Assembly (NCBI GenBank): GCA_029289325.1 | Contig: JARFTV010000031.1 | Span: forward strand, 6,570-48,616 | Origin: Alphaproteobacteria bacterium | GTDB taxonomy: Bacteria; Pseudomonadota; Alphaproteobacteria; Rhodobacterales; Rhodobacteraceae | Reading direction: 5' to 3' | DNA: 42,047 nt | Shown: positions 10,001 through 17,716 of the stretch, piece after piece | How positions within the stretch are numbered: position 1 is the first letter of the stretch | How the letters are laid out: every line of letters begins with the position of its first letter | Translations under genes and position numbers: made by a program | The notes under the pieces: model-generated | Told to the model about the DNA's origin: nothing | Database searches by the model: none | What the model saw: the letters and a program-made list of their open reading frames with translations, nothing else

Positions 10001-10338
10001 TTCTGGACGACCTCGTGCTGGTCACCGTCGTCGGAAGCGCGATCTATTCGATCGTCCTGCGCGAGGCGCTGCCGGGCGGTGCGCTGCCGATCCTGCTGTT
10101 CACCAGCTATTTCCTGATGACCGGGATCGAGGTCCTGCGCACCCTGACCGCCTTCCACTTCGAGCGGCGGTTCGAATGGAAGACCCTGCTCCTCATCCCC
10201 TTCCTGCGCTTCGGCTATCGGCAGCTGCTCTACATGACCGCGATCCGAGGCATGTTCCGCGCGCTGACCGGCCATCCGACGGGCTGGTACAAGATCGACC
10301 GGATCGGCGCGCGGCTGCGGGCGGCGCGCCGGAACTGA
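7006..10338 (+). CDS. Membrane GT2 glycosyltransferase with degenerate GH18-like and NodB-like domains
   Basis: 1110 aa. A short cytosolic tail precedes a membrane helix at ~27-49. Residues ~85-430 resemble a GH18-like barrel, but the expected DxxDxDxE motif is not visible (GLCLNLSAHPDID in its place). Residues ~475-680 resemble NodB, with LTFDGLP (F483-D484-G485) where LTFDDGP is expected and no HxxxH. After a helix at ~695-725 comes a processive GT2 domain: SVIIPAFNEE, DDGSTD (from D776), DADS (D827, D829), TEDAD (E918-D919) and QRLRW (955-959). C-terminal membrane helices follow, as in PgaC/IcaA poly-GlcNAc synthases. This is probably the polymerase of the locus. The sugar added is unknown; PgaC-like resemblance suggests N-acetylhexosamine. 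Its start overlaps the DUF3131 gene by 14 nt. Confidence 0.85.
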   Translation: MSSADRTPPPEDGREPEPDHVFEDRSGWRGRIVVVLLFVLLVATVIWLWDLGRRLLVDLPLPPIAAQPLGSARPTDAFVTLQSNAAYPCRRVTETGRTRPVLGYLPAADSAALTGLRARCNRLDRVLADAFLLGAPDGTVVPLWARQNKALEELARAIDLPGGSALTVARITASTRTDELAAILSPGPALDRMVSQLSDLLEAQPRPGLCLNLSAHPDIDPAILREALSRLSRAVTQPNRPAPTLCLIAPPEAGVWRDPALVGMLDLAVVKGFREATSPVEPPAPPAWYGPALAEVIALIPQDKLVLALGNFGEAWLSGQGRPLRISYAETLARAQAAGGVPRFDAEAGATALRFLEANRRISDFWLLDAATAQNQLAALPRDLAVAVWPLGYEDPALWRVLQGDPVHGARRLAGPVDLSGQALTLIGGPAVDAILPAQPGTRAVETDATGTLVLAQSYDPPPLPNLIHRRGLELAGGIVLTFDGLPQPEDVAGLLAALEREGVKAAFFTDLKVLLQRQASAHQLAAAGHVLGIRQLPALPDRPESLRTAKLALNFAQLYLVREFGAPARLVLLRPGAGPPHFSRDAFKAEVDLLDRGLIPIRSSFDAPSGAVDPVEFVDRIRREGAFEQAQVITLDLRDSGVEQLAALPEILRRLQADGYQFLAPNLATGADGPPLAALDLPGRPFGDGLAFTVANFLLNGVTVLFFVMLVISAAFSLLYTALSLLRRPNPPLDPDFTPPVSVIIPAFNEEKVIAACLTSVLRSDYPDFQVYIVDDGSTDHTSDVVRQMIADHPRVHLLREENAGKWHAANLAIKHIDTPIFIAADADSIFLPDTIRWLVQPFKDQGVGAVAGLVEVGNRVNLLTDFQHQEYMVTQNVLRRAHEFFDGILVVPGAVGAWRTRAVQASGGFSGETITEDADLTVAVHRAGYRVRFEERARSITEAPITVRTFLRQRLRWQLGMLQVSWKHRGVIPSGLPVGFSVVDSVWFGPVSLLLALLDDLVLVTVVGSAIYSIVLREALPGGALPILLFTSYFLMTGIEVLRTLTAFHFERRFEWKTLLLIPFLRFGYRQLLYMTAIRGMFRALTGHPTGWYKIDRIGARLRAARRN

Positions 10339-10344
10339 GCCGGG

Positions 10345-10869
10345 TCAGTCGGCCCGGGCAAGCTGGCGCGGCTTCGGACCGAAGGGCACTTCGACCTTGG
10401 CCATCCGGGTCATGTAGCTGGTGATCGGCATCCCGTAGGGATCGCGCAGATCGGCCTTCCCGCCGGACTGGATATATTCATCCAGCGCGTAGGTCCCCAG
10501 AAGATGCGTCGCGGCCAGCATCCCCGAGGGCGTAAGCTCGATCCCGCCCACCTCGGTCCAGGCGTGGCGGTGCAGGTCCTGCGATTCGATGTAATGCCAC
10601 ATCAGCTTGACCCAGGCCTCGGCCGCCTTGTCCTGCACGGTCCTGCTGGCCAGGAACTCCCGCTTGGAAGCAATGCCGTTCTTGCCGGTCCAGCCGCCCG
10701 AATAGTTGTTGTCATAGGGGTCGCCGTCGTGACGGACATAGCCAAGGTCGATCAGGGCCGCTTCGCCAAACTGGTAGGCACCCAGGAAATTCAATGTGTT
10801 GACAGCCTGATAGTCGCCACCGGATTCCATCATGCGCAGTGCGATGAGAAAGGCGTTCAGGGATTGCAT
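10345..10869 (-). CDS. Lysozyme-like protein (putative muramidase or lytic transglycosylase)
   Basis: 174 aa without a signal peptide. The N-terminal helix MMESGGDYQAVN followed by LGAYQFG resembles the lysozyme/SLT fold, where a glutamate (here E15) precedes a Gly/Tyr-Gln segment. The remainder contains a NNYSGGWTGKNGI loop and helices rich in Trp and His, which I cannot place in a named family. It starts with a good ribosome site (AGGAG, ~8 nt before ATG). It is convergent with the GT2 gene, 6 nt apart, so it is not part of the glycan operon. Absence of a leader leaves its location open: cytosolic, holin-dependent or exported by an unusual route. The lysozyme-like call rests on a short motif only. 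Confidence 0.55.
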   Translation of the reverse strand: MQSLNAFLIALRMMESGGDYQAVNTLNFLGAYQFGEAALIDLGYVRHDGDPYDNNYSGGWTGKNGIASKREFLASRTVQDKAAEAWVKLMWHYIESQDLHRHAWTEVGGIELTPSGMLAATHLLGTYALDEYIQSGGKADLRDPYGMPITSYMTRMAKVEVPFGPKPRQLARAD

Positions 10870-11051
10870 GGGCCGGCTCCTGCAAGACTGAAGTTTGCAC
10901 TTCTAGCCGCAGATTGTGGCGTTTCCGTGCCCGCTCTACCTGAAGCATCAGCGGCGCGGCGGCAAACAGGCCGCCATGCCATAGGCGAGACCTTGCCGGT
11001 CGTGGCAGGATGGTGAATGGCCGGCACCCCGCAGGACGCCGGCCGAAGCCA

Positions 11052-11660
11052 TTATTCGGCTGCGATGGCCGAGGTCGCGGTCCGCGCCGCCATCGTGGCC
11101 TTCGCCCACCAGGCCATGTCGTCCAGCAGGGCGGCGGCCGAAGGCGCGATCGAACCGTCGATGTCGGCAAGGTTGCCCGAGCCGCCAAAGCCCGGATGCA
11201 CCTTGAAGAAGTCGCCGCCGCCGATGTGCACGCCGTTGCGGACCGGAACCATCTGCAGCTCGACCGCGATCAGGCGCAGCTGTTCGGCCGCGCGGGTGCC
11301 ACCGACCGAGCCATAGGCCACGATCCCGGCGGGCTTCTTCGCCCATTCGACATAGGCCTGGTCCAGAGCGTTCTTCAGCGCCCCGGTGATCGAGCGGTTA
11401 TATTCGGCCACGACGAAGATATAGCCGTCGAATTCGGCCAGCTTCTGCTGCCATTTCACCGCGACCGGGTTCTGCGTCGGCGCCCAGGCGTTCGAGGCGA
11501 CTTCGTCGAAGAAGGGCATCGGATAGTCGCGCAGGTCCAGCACCTCGACATCCATGTCGCCGCGGGCTTCGGCCTGGGCCTTGATCCAGGCGGTGGGGAT
11601 GTCGGCGAACCGGGTCGGACGGGTCGACGAGACGATGATAGCGATCTTGGGCTTTGCCAT
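11052..11660 (-). CDS. NADPH-dependent FMN reductase family protein
   Basis: 202 aa flavodoxin-like protein. The phosphate-binding SSTRPTRFAD loop at residues 9-18 and the AEYNRSITGALKNALDQ segment near 85-101 are hallmarks of NADPH-dependent FMN/quinone/azo reductases, soluble enzymes that use NAD(P)H to reduce flavin or quinones. A GSVGGTRAAEQLR loop near 115 also fits. I chose the ATG at 11658-11660 because the family starts directly with M-A-K-P-K-I-A-I-I-V and AAGGA lies 7-11 nt upstream; the open frame extends 36 codons further but that part looks non-coding. It is transcribed divergently from the racemase-like gene across a 165-nt spacer. Substrate specificity is unknown. Confidence 0.88.
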   Translation of the reverse strand: MAKPKIAIIVSSTRPTRFADIPTAWIKAQAEARGDMDVEVLDLRDYPMPFFDEVASNAWAPTQNPVAVKWQQKLAEFDGYIFVVAEYNRSITGALKNALDQAYVEWAKKPAGIVAYGSVGGTRAAEQLRLIAVELQMVPVRNGVHIGGGDFFKVHPGFGGSGNLADIDGSIAPSAAALLDDMAWWAKATMAARTATSAIAAE

Positions 11661-11825
11661 TCGATAGGTCCTTGTTGGGTGGCGTCTTGTTCCGGTCTTA
11701 TGTGTACGCTTCCGCCTCAGCGCCAATTCCGCACCCCCGCGCCAAACCTGTGCAATCGCGCACGGCACCGCTTGCCGAGGCGGGACCGGAATGCTCTAGT
11801 CCTGCCGGGATTTGGGGGAAGGCTC

Positions 11826-12515
11826 ATGCATATCGGCCTGATCGGCGGCATCGGTCCCGCGGCGACGGTGGTCTACTACCAGCGGCTTTGTGCCGAGATG
11901 GCGGCGCGGGGCGCGCGGCTGGAGCTGACCATCGTGCAGGCCGACATCCACGAGCTGATCGCCAACAACCTGGCCGACCGGCGCGAGGCCCAGGCCGCCG
12001 CCTATGCCCCGCTGATCGACCGGCTGAGGGCGGCGGGGGCGGAATGCGCGGCAATCACCTCGCTTGGCGGACATTTCTGCTTTGCCGAGACTGTGGCGCG
12101 GTCCTCCTTGCCGCTGGTGTCGGCCGTAAGGCCGCTGGACGCCTTCTTCACGGCCGGGGGGATCGGCTGCGTCGGGCTTCTGGGTACCCGCGTGGTGATG
12201 CGGACCCGGCTTTACGGCCAGCTGGAGCGGACGCGCGCCATCGCCCCCGACGACGAGATCGAGGAACTGGGGCAGCTTTACCAGGACATGGCGGTGGCCG
12301 GCACCTGCGACGCGGCGACACGGGCCCGGTTTCTGAAGGCCGGGCGCCAGATGATCGACCAGGGGGCCGAAGCGGTGGTGCTGGCCGGAACCGACCTCAA
12401 CCTTGCTTTCGACGGCCAGAATCCCGGTTATCCGGTGATCGACGCACTCGACGTGCATGTGGCGCTTTTGGCCGATCTGGCATCTGGCAGAGCCTCGCTG
12501 GAGGCAGTAGTCTGA
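11826..12515 (+). CDS. Asp/Glu racemase-family protein lacking both catalytic cysteines
   Basis: 229 aa. The N-terminus [19 protein letters not shown] and overall layout are those of the aspartate/glutamate racemase family. Active members use two cysteines, one in a CNTxH motif and one in GCTE. Here the first position reads S79-L80-G81-G82-H83 and the second A187-G188-T189-D190 ([12 protein letters not shown]), so both cysteines appear to be replaced. Classical two-base racemisation is therefore unlikely; another reaction or a binding role is possible. The start codon is at 11826. Its stop is 4 nt before cobT, implying co-transcription, though no functional link is known to me. Confidence 0.8.
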   Translation: MHIGLIGGIGPAATVVYYQRLCAEMAARGARLELTIVQADIHELIANNLADRREAQAAAYAPLIDRLRAAGAECAAITSLGGHFCFAETVARSSLPLVSAVRPLDAFFTAGGIGCVGLLGTRVVMRTRLYGQLERTRAIAPDDEIEELGQLYQDMAVAGTCDAATRARFLKAGRQMIDQGAEAVVLAGTDLNLAFDGQNPGYPVIDALDVHVALLADLASGRASLEAVV

Positions 12516-12519
12516 AGCC

Positions 12520-14388
12520 ATGAACAAGCCCAGCGACAACCCCGCCGATCCCTTCAAGAAGGCCCTGGCCGAGGCCACCCGCACCATGGCGGATGACCCC
12601 GAGATGACGGTCACCTATTCGGTCGATCCGGCGGGAATGAACAAGGAAGGCGTCCGCCTGCCCCAGGTGAGCCGCCGCATGACCCGGGACGAGGTGCTGC
12701 TCGCCCGCGGCACCGCCGACAGCTTCGCGCTGCGCCGCAAGTATCACGACGACGCCGTTGCCGCCCGCTACGCGCCGACCGGGCCCCTCGCCCGCGATAT
12801 TTATGACGCGATGGAGGCCGCCCGCTGCGAGGCGGTGGGTGCCCGCGACATGCCCGGCACTGCCGGGAACATCGACGCCAAGATCGCGCATGAGGCTGAC
12901 CGCAAGGGCTATGGCCAGGTCACCCAGGCCTCGGAAGTGCCGCTGCCGGTGGCGGCGGGCTATCTGGTGCGGCAGATGGCGACGGGACGGGCGCTGCCGA
13001 AATCCGCCGAACATGCCGCCGACCTCTGGCGCGGCTTTGTCGAGGAACAGGCGGGCGCGACGCTCGCTGATCTCGACCATGTACTGGCCGACCAGGCCGC
13101 CTTCGCGCGTCTGGCGCGGAAGGTGATCGCCGACCTCGGCTATGGCGACCAGCTTGGCGACGACCCCGACGCGCCCGAAGATGCCGGCGACGACCAGGCC
13201 GAAGAGGATCAGGACAGCCCGGACACCTCGGGCGAGGAACAGGATGAGGGCGAAGAGGCCGAGGCCACGCCCGAACAAAGCCAGGAGGAGCAGCAGGACC
13301 AGTCCCAGGCGCAGGTCACGATGGAGGACAGCGCCGACATGGAACAGGGCGACGAGGCGGAGCTGCCGGAAGGCGAAGCCCCGCTGGAGCCGCCCCCGCC
13401 CGCGCCCCATTCCGACGCCGACCCGAACTATTCCGTCTATACCACGGACTTCGATGAAGAAATCCGCGCCGAGGAACTGGCCGAACCGGCCGAGCTGGAA
13501 CGGCTGCGGGCCTATCTGGACCAGCAGCTTGAACCGCTGAAGGGCGCCGTCAGCCGCCTTGCCAACAAGCTGCAACGCCGCTTGCAGGCCCAGCAGAACC
13601 GCAGCTGGGAGTTCGACAAGGAGGAAGGCATCCTCGACGCCGGCCGTCTGGCCCGGGTGGTTGCGAACCCCACGATGCCGCTCTCGTTCAAATGGGAGAA
13701 GGACACCGAATTCCGCGACACGGTGGTGACGCTGCTTCTGGACAACTCCGGCTCGATGCGCGGCCGCCCGATCAGCATCGCGGCCATCTGTGCCGATGTG
13801 CTGGCCCGCACGCTGGAACGCTGCAACGTCAAGGTGGAGATCCTCGGCTTCACCACCCGCGCCTGGAAGGGCGGGCAAAGCCGCGAACGCTGGCTGGCCC
13901 AGGGCCGCCCGCAGATGCCGGGCCGCCTGAATGACCTGCGCCACATCATCTACAAATCGGCCGATGCCCCCTGGCGCCGGGTGCGGCCGAACCTTGGCCT
14001 GATGATGAAGGAAGGGCTGCTCAAGGAAAACATCGACGGCGAGGCGCTGGAATGGGCGCATCGCCGGATGCTGGCCCGGCCCGAGGCGCGGAAGATCATG
14101 ATGGTGATCTCCGACGGCGCGCCCGTCGATGACTCAACTTTGTCCGTCAACCCTGCGAATTATCTCGAAAAACACCTCCGCGACGTGATCGCCATGGTGG
14201 AACGTCGCCGCGCGGTGGAGCTGATCGCGATCGGCATCGGCCATGATGTGACCCGCTATTACCAGCGGGCCGTCACCATCACCGATGTGGAGCAGCTGGC
14301 GGGCGCGATGACCGAACAGCTGGCCTCGCTCTTCGAGGTCGACCCGAAGAAGCGGGCGCGCGCGCTGGGGATGCGGCGGGCGGGTTAA
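12520..14388 (+). CDS. cobT: Cobaltochelatase subunit CobT
   Basis: 622 aa. CobT is the VWA-domain subunit of the aerobic CobNST cobaltochelatase, which inserts cobalt into hydrogenobyrinic acid a,c-diamide during cobalamin synthesis; CobS and CobT form the AAA-type motor. Seen here: a conserved N-terminal region ([17 protein letters not shown], then [15 protein letters not shown]), a very acidic Glu/Asp/Gln-rich linker at ~210-300, and a C-terminal VWA domain with MIDAS motif D408-N-S-G-S412 and an [10 protein letters not shown] loop. Length agrees with Rhodobacteraceae CobT. The partner cobS and the large subunit cobN are not in this window. The gene follows the racemase-like gene by 4 nt. 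Confidence 0.95.
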   Translation: MNKPSDNPADPFKKALAEATRTMADDPEMTVTYSVDPAGMNKEGVRLPQVSRRMTRDEVLLARGTADSFALRRKYHDDAVAARYAPTGPLARDIYDAMEAARCEAVGARDMPGTAGNIDAKIAHEADRKGYGQVTQASEVPLPVAAGYLVRQMATGRALPKSAEHAADLWRGFVEEQAGATLADLDHVLADQAAFARLARKVIADLGYGDQLGDDPDAPEDAGDDQAEEDQDSPDTSGEEQDEGEEAEATPEQSQEEQQDQSQAQVTMEDSADMEQGDEAELPEGEAPLEPPPPAPHSDADPNYSVYTTDFDEEIRAEELAEPAELERLRAYLDQQLEPLKGAVSRLANKLQRRLQAQQNRSWEFDKEEGILDAGRLARVVANPTMPLSFKWEKDTEFRDTVVTLLLDNSGSMRGRPISIAAICADVLARTLERCNVKVEILGFTTRAWKGGQSRERWLAQGRPQMPGRLNDLRHIIYKSADAPWRRVRPNLGLMMKEGLLKENIDGEALEWAHRRMLARPEARKIMMVISDGAPVDDSTLSVNPANYLEKHLRDVIAMVERRRAVELIAIGIGHDVTRYYQRAVTITDVEQLAGAMTEQLASLFEVDPKKRARALGMRRAG

Positions 14389-14444
14389 GGGATCGCCCTG
14401 ACCCGCAGACCATCCCCGACGACAGGGCAAAGCGAAAGAGTCCG

Positions 14445-16244
14445 ATGTTCCAGACCTTTGACAGCCATTCTTCACCCGAGCAAGGCCCGCCGCGACTGGC
14501 CGCCCTGCGCGCGCGTCTGGCCAGGCTGGGGCTGGACGGCTTCCTCGTGCCGCGGGCCGATGTGCATCAGGGTGAGTATGTCGCCGCGCGGGATGAAAGG
14601 CTGCAATGGCTGACCGGCTTCACCGGCTCGGCCGGGTTCTGCATCGTGCTGCCGGGGGTGGCGGGGGTCTTCATCGACGGGCGCTACCGGACGCAGGTGA
14701 AGGCGCAGGTCGACCTCGACGCCTTCACCCCGGTCCCCTGGCCAGAGGTGAAGCCGGGCGACTGGATCCGTGAGCATTTAAGCCAGGGAACCGTGGGCTT
14801 CGACCCTTGGCTGCATACCGCAGACGAGATCGAGAAACTTGAGAGATCGCTTGAAGAGTCTGGCACAAGCCTTTCTCAAACCAAGCACAATCCGATAGAT
14901 GAAATCTGGCCTGACCAGCCCGCCGCACCCTTGGGCCGGGTCTTCATCCAGCCCGACAGCCTTGCCGGTGAGCCGCACGCCGCCAAGCGGGCGCGGCTGG
15001 CCGAGGAACTGCGGAAGGCCGGGCACAAGGCGGCGGTCCTGACGCTGCCGGACTCGCTTTGCTGGCTCCTGAACATCCGGGGCGCGGATGTGCCGAAAAA
15101 CCCGGTCGTGCAGGGCTTTGCGATTCTGCACGACGACGGGCGGGTCGATCTGTTCCTCGCCCTGGCCAAGCTGGACGCCGCCGTCCGCACCCATCTCGGC
15201 CCCGAAGTTACCACTCACTCGCCAGAGGCTTTCGCCGACGCGCTGCAGGGTCTGGCGGGTCCGGTGCGGGTCGACAAGGGCTCGGCCCCCCTCGCCGTCT
15301 CGGACATCCTCCGCGCGGCGGGAATGACGGTGGCCTGGGGCGACGATCCCTGCAAGCTGCCGAAGGCGCGGAAAAACCCCGCCGAAATCGCCGCCACCCG
15401 CGAGGCGCATCTGCGCGACGGGGCGGCGATGGCCGAATTCCTGTGCTGGCTGGACCGCGAGGCCCCCAAGGGCCAGCTGACCGAAATCGCCGTGGTCCAG
15501 GCGCTGGAGGGCTTCCGGCGGGCGACCAATGCGCTGCATGACATCAGCTTCGACACGATCAGCGGCGCGGGACCGAACGGGGCAATCATCCATTACCGCG
15601 TGACCGAGGCGACCAACCGGCCGGTCCGTCCCGGCGAGCTTCTGCTGGTCGATTCGGGCGGGCAGTATGTTGACGGGACCACCGACATCACCCGCACCAT
15701 CGCGGTGGGTGATCCGGGGGACGAGGCGCGCGCGGCCTATACCCGCGTCCTTCAGGGCATGGTCGCGATCAGCCGCGTGCGGTTCCCGAAGGGACTTTCC
15801 GGGCGGGATATCGACGCTTTGGCGCGCTATCCGCTCTGGCTGGCCGGGCAGGACTATGACCATGGGACGGGGCATGGCGTGGGCGCCTTCCTCTCGGTGC
15901 ATGAAGGGCCGCAGCGGATCAGCCGCCTGTCCGAAGTGCCGCTGGAGCCGGGGATGATCCTGTCGAACGAACCGGGCTATTACCGCGAGGGGGCGTTCGG
16001 CATCCGGCTGGAGAACCTCATCGTGGTCGAGGAGGCCCCCGCCCTTGGTGACAACCGGGCGCATCTCTCCTTTGAGACGCTGACCTGGGTTCCGTTCGAC
16101 CGCCGGCTGATCCTTGCGGACCAGCTGGCCCCCGGTGAGCGGGACTGGCTCGACGCCTATCACGCCGGGGTCTTGGAGAGGCTTGGCAAAAGGGTTTCGC
16201 CCGCTACCCTTGACTGGTTGCGGGACGTCTGCGCCCCGCTTTGA
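14445..16244 (+). CDS. Xaa-Pro aminopeptidase (M24B, aminopeptidase P family)
   Basis: 599 aa cytosolic metallopeptidase that removes the N-terminal residue from peptides with proline in position 2. The long form has two creatinase-N-like domains (residues ~15-310) and a C-terminal pita-bread catalytic domain. The five metal ligands are visible: D403 (VDSGGQY), D414 (TTDITRT), H477 (GTGHGVGAFLSVHEGP), E509 (NEPGYY) and E523 (IRLENL). Length fits the ~600-residue bacterial and eukaryotic cytosolic type, which is longer than E. coli PepP. The gene stands 56 nt after cobT and ends 10 nt before the DUF427 gene, with which it is probably co-transcribed. Confidence 0.93.
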   Translation: MFQTFDSHSSPEQGPPRLAALRARLARLGLDGFLVPRADVHQGEYVAARDERLQWLTGFTGSAGFCIVLPGVAGVFIDGRYRTQVKAQVDLDAFTPVPWPEVKPGDWIREHLSQGTVGFDPWLHTADEIEKLERSLEESGTSLSQTKHNPIDEIWPDQPAAPLGRVFIQPDSLAGEPHAAKRARLAEELRKAGHKAAVLTLPDSLCWLLNIRGADVPKNPVVQGFAILHDDGRVDLFLALAKLDAAVRTHLGPEVTTHSPEAFADALQGLAGPVRVDKGSAPLAVSDILRAAGMTVAWGDDPCKLPKARKNPAEIAATREAHLRDGAAMAEFLCWLDREAPKGQLTEIAVVQALEGFRRATNALHDISFDTISGAGPNGAIIHYRVTEATNRPVRPGELLLVDSGGQYVDGTTDITRTIAVGDPGDEARAAYTRVLQGMVAISRVRFPKGLSGRDIDALARYPLWLAGQDYDHGTGHGVGAFLSVHEGPQRISRLSEVPLEPGMILSNEPGYYREGAFGIRLENLIVVEEAPALGDNRAHLSFETLTWVPFDRRLILADQLAPGERDWLDAYHAGVLERLGKRVSPATLDWLRDVCAPL

Positions 16245-16254
16245 GGGGGTTCAG

Positions 16255-16596
16255 ATGGCCGGGCACATCACGATCGCGCCGATCCCGGATGAGGTCACGG
16301 TGGTGGCGGGGGGTGCGGTGCTTGGCACCAGCCGCCGCGCGCTGGAGCTGCGCGAGGGCAGCTATCCTCCGGTGATCTATGTCCCGCGCGAGGATCTGGA
16401 CATGGGCGTGATGGAACGGACGACGCGCAGCACGACCTGTCCCTGGAAAGGGGCGGCGAGCTATTATTCGATCCGCACCGGGGCCGGGCTTCTGGAAAAT
16501 GCGGTCTGGTCCTATGAGGACCCGAAGCCCGAGGTCGCGGCGATCGCGGGCCACCTGGCCTTTTACGCCGACAAGGTCTCGGTCACGCGCGGCTAG
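16255..16596 (+). CDS. DUF427 family protein
   Basis: 113 aa soluble protein. It carries the DUF427 signature: an N-terminal beta strand with VTVVAGGAVLGTSRRAL, then PPVIYVPREDLDM, STTCPWKGAASYYSI and a closing AVWSYEDPKPEVAAIAGHLAFY. The family is small and widespread in Rhodobacterales; its molecular role is not established. The ATG at 16255 is preceded by GAGGGGG. It lies 10 nt downstream of the aminopeptidase gene and its 3' end overlaps the convergent sufE gene by 14 nt. Confidence 0.88.
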   Translation: MAGHITIAPIPDEVTVVAGGAVLGTSRRALELREGSYPPVIYVPREDLDMGVMERTTRSTTCPWKGAASYYSIRTGAGLLENAVWSYEDPKPEVAAIAGHLAFYADKVSVTRG

Positions 16597-16990
16597 CGGT
16601 CTCGCGGATCCGTTCGACCATGGCCCGCAGACCGTTGGAGCGTTGGCTGGACAGGTGTTCGTTCAGCCCAAGCCGGCCGAGTTCGGCCGTGGCGTCGACC
16701 TTGGCGACCTCGGCGACCGGAAGGCCCGCGTAAAGGGCGTGCAGGACCGCGATCAGGCCCCGGACGATCATCGCGTCGCTGTCGCCCTGGAAGTCGAACC
16801 TCCCGTCCGCGATCACCGGCCGCAGCCAGACCTGGCTCGCGCAGCCCTGCACCTTGAGGGCGGGGACCTTGAAGGTCTCGTCCAGGGGGGGCATCGCCTT
16901 GCCAAGCTCGATGACATGGCGGTAGCGGTCCTCCCAGTCGTCGAGGAATTCGAAGGTTTCGGCGAGGTCTTCGAAGGCGGCGGTGGCCAT
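16583..16990 (-). CDS. sufE: SufE-family cysteine desulfuration protein
   Basis: 135 aa. SufE accepts persulfide sulfur from the desulfurase SufS and passes it to the Fe-S scaffold. The protein has the family's conserved cysteine at residue 50 in KVQGCASQVWL and the later GDSDAMIVRGLIAVL and LGLNEHLSSQRSNGLRAMVERI segments. The ATG at 16988-16990 gives the usual family length; upstream codons in the same frame do not look like SufE. It is monocistronic here and convergent with DUF427, overlapping by 14 nt. The rest of the suf operon is not in the window, which is common for alphaproteobacterial sufE. Confidence 0.93.
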   Translation of the reverse strand: MATAAFEDLAETFEFLDDWEDRYRHVIELGKAMPPLDETFKVPALKVQGCASQVWLRPVIADGRFDFQGDSDAMIVRGLIAVLHALYAGLPVAEVAKVDATAELGRLGLNEHLSSQRSNGLRAMVERIRETASRA

Positions 16991-17113
16991 GGCATGCTCC
17001 GGGTCGGTCGGGGGTGAGGTAAGGCCGCCGGTCCGAAAGGTCCAGCCCAGAGAGATGCTTTTCAAACGCGGTCCCATCGGCTACCCAAGGGGGACACTTC
17101 AGGAAGGCCGCCC

Positions 17114-17572
17114 ATGTCTCTTGTCCGCCCCGTGCTGCTGCTGACCCTCTGCGCCACCCTTGCGGGCTGCGGCGGGCTACGGGAGAGCCGGCTCAACCCG
17201 TTCAACTGGTTCGGCCGGTCGGAGCCGCGGGAGGCGCTGGTGCTGCCGGAGAAGGCGCGGGATCCGCGGCCGCTGGTCGAGGCGGTGGTCGGCCTCACGG
17301 TGGAGCCGCTGCCGGGCGGCGCGATCGTGCGGGCGCGGGGGCTGGCGCCGACCCAGGGCTACTGGGCGGCCGAGCTGGTCGAGGCGGAGACGGGTCAGGA
17401 CGGGGTCCTGGTCTATGAATTCCGCATCCTGCCGCCGACCGGGCCGGCCGATGTGAACACCCCCCAGTCGCGGGAGATCGACGTGGCGGTCTTCGTGTCG
17501 GACTTCAAGCTGGGTTCGGTCCGGGAAGTCGTGGTCCAGGGCGCGACCAACGCGCGGTCGGCGCGACGCTAG
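17114..17572 (+). CDS. Putative lipoprotein of unknown function
   Basis: 152 aa. A signal peptide ends in a clear lipobox, LAGC (cysteine 18), so the mature protein should be lipid-anchored, probably in the outer membrane since no Asp follows the cysteine. The mature part begins with a tryptophan/phenylalanine-rich stretch (LNPFNWFGRSEP) and continues as a beta-rich domain with GGAIVRARGLAPTQGYW and YEFRILPP. I do not recognise a named family. It is divergent from sufE with a 123-nt spacer, and a perfect 15-nt palindrome starts 9 nt after its stop. Confidence 0.8.
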   Translation: MSLVRPVLLLTLCATLAGCGGLRESRLNPFNWFGRSEPREALVLPEKARDPRPLVEAVVGLTVEPLPGGAIVRARGLAPTQGYWAAELVEAETGQDGVLVYEFRILPPTGPADVNTPQSREIDVAVFVSDFKLGSVREVVVQGATNARSARR

Positions 17573-17580
17573 GGCGCCCC

Positions 17581-17595
17581 TGTCCACGGTGGACA
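17581..17595. repeat. Perfect short palindrome after the lipoprotein gene
   Basis: TGTCCAC-G-GTGGACA: 7-nt arms around a single base, 9 nt after the lipoprotein stop. The one-base centre rules out an ordinary terminator hairpin, so a dimeric protein binding site is a possible reading. No second copy was noticed in the window. Confidence 0.5.
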
Positions 17596-17637
17596 AAACC
17601 GGGTTATCCTGCGAAATCAATCCGTTGTCCGCGGGCG

Positions 17638-17652
17638 TTAGGGTTTTGTTAA
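17638..17652. promoter_or_regulatory. Possible CtrA-like site
   Basis: TTAG-N7-TTAA, one mismatch from the alphaproteobacterial CtrA consensus TTAA-N7-TTAA. It lies in the 144-nt convergent spacer between the lipoprotein gene and rnd, where no start codon is nearby to be regulated, so a chance match is quite possible. Confidence 0.25.
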
Positions 17653-17716
17653 GACCCTGGGCCGCAGGCCAGCGCGGGGTTTTGCGGGGGGCGCCGAGGC
17701 GCAGCAGTGCCGGTGG

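Noticed and set aside
10336-10365. Terminator between the GT2 and lysozyme-like genes
   Set aside because: CCGGG and CCCGG are present within ~20 nt but the stem is only 5 bp, there is no T run, and it lies inside the coding end of the minus-strand gene.
11010-11825. Upstream extension of the racemase-like gene
   Set aside because: It overlaps the FMN reductase on the opposite strand; the family's N-terminus ([11 protein letters not shown]) begins exactly at 11826.
12397-14061. Minus-strand open frame opposite cobT
   Set aside because: It runs antiparallel to a protein with clear family motifs and has low-complexity composition without conserved pattern.
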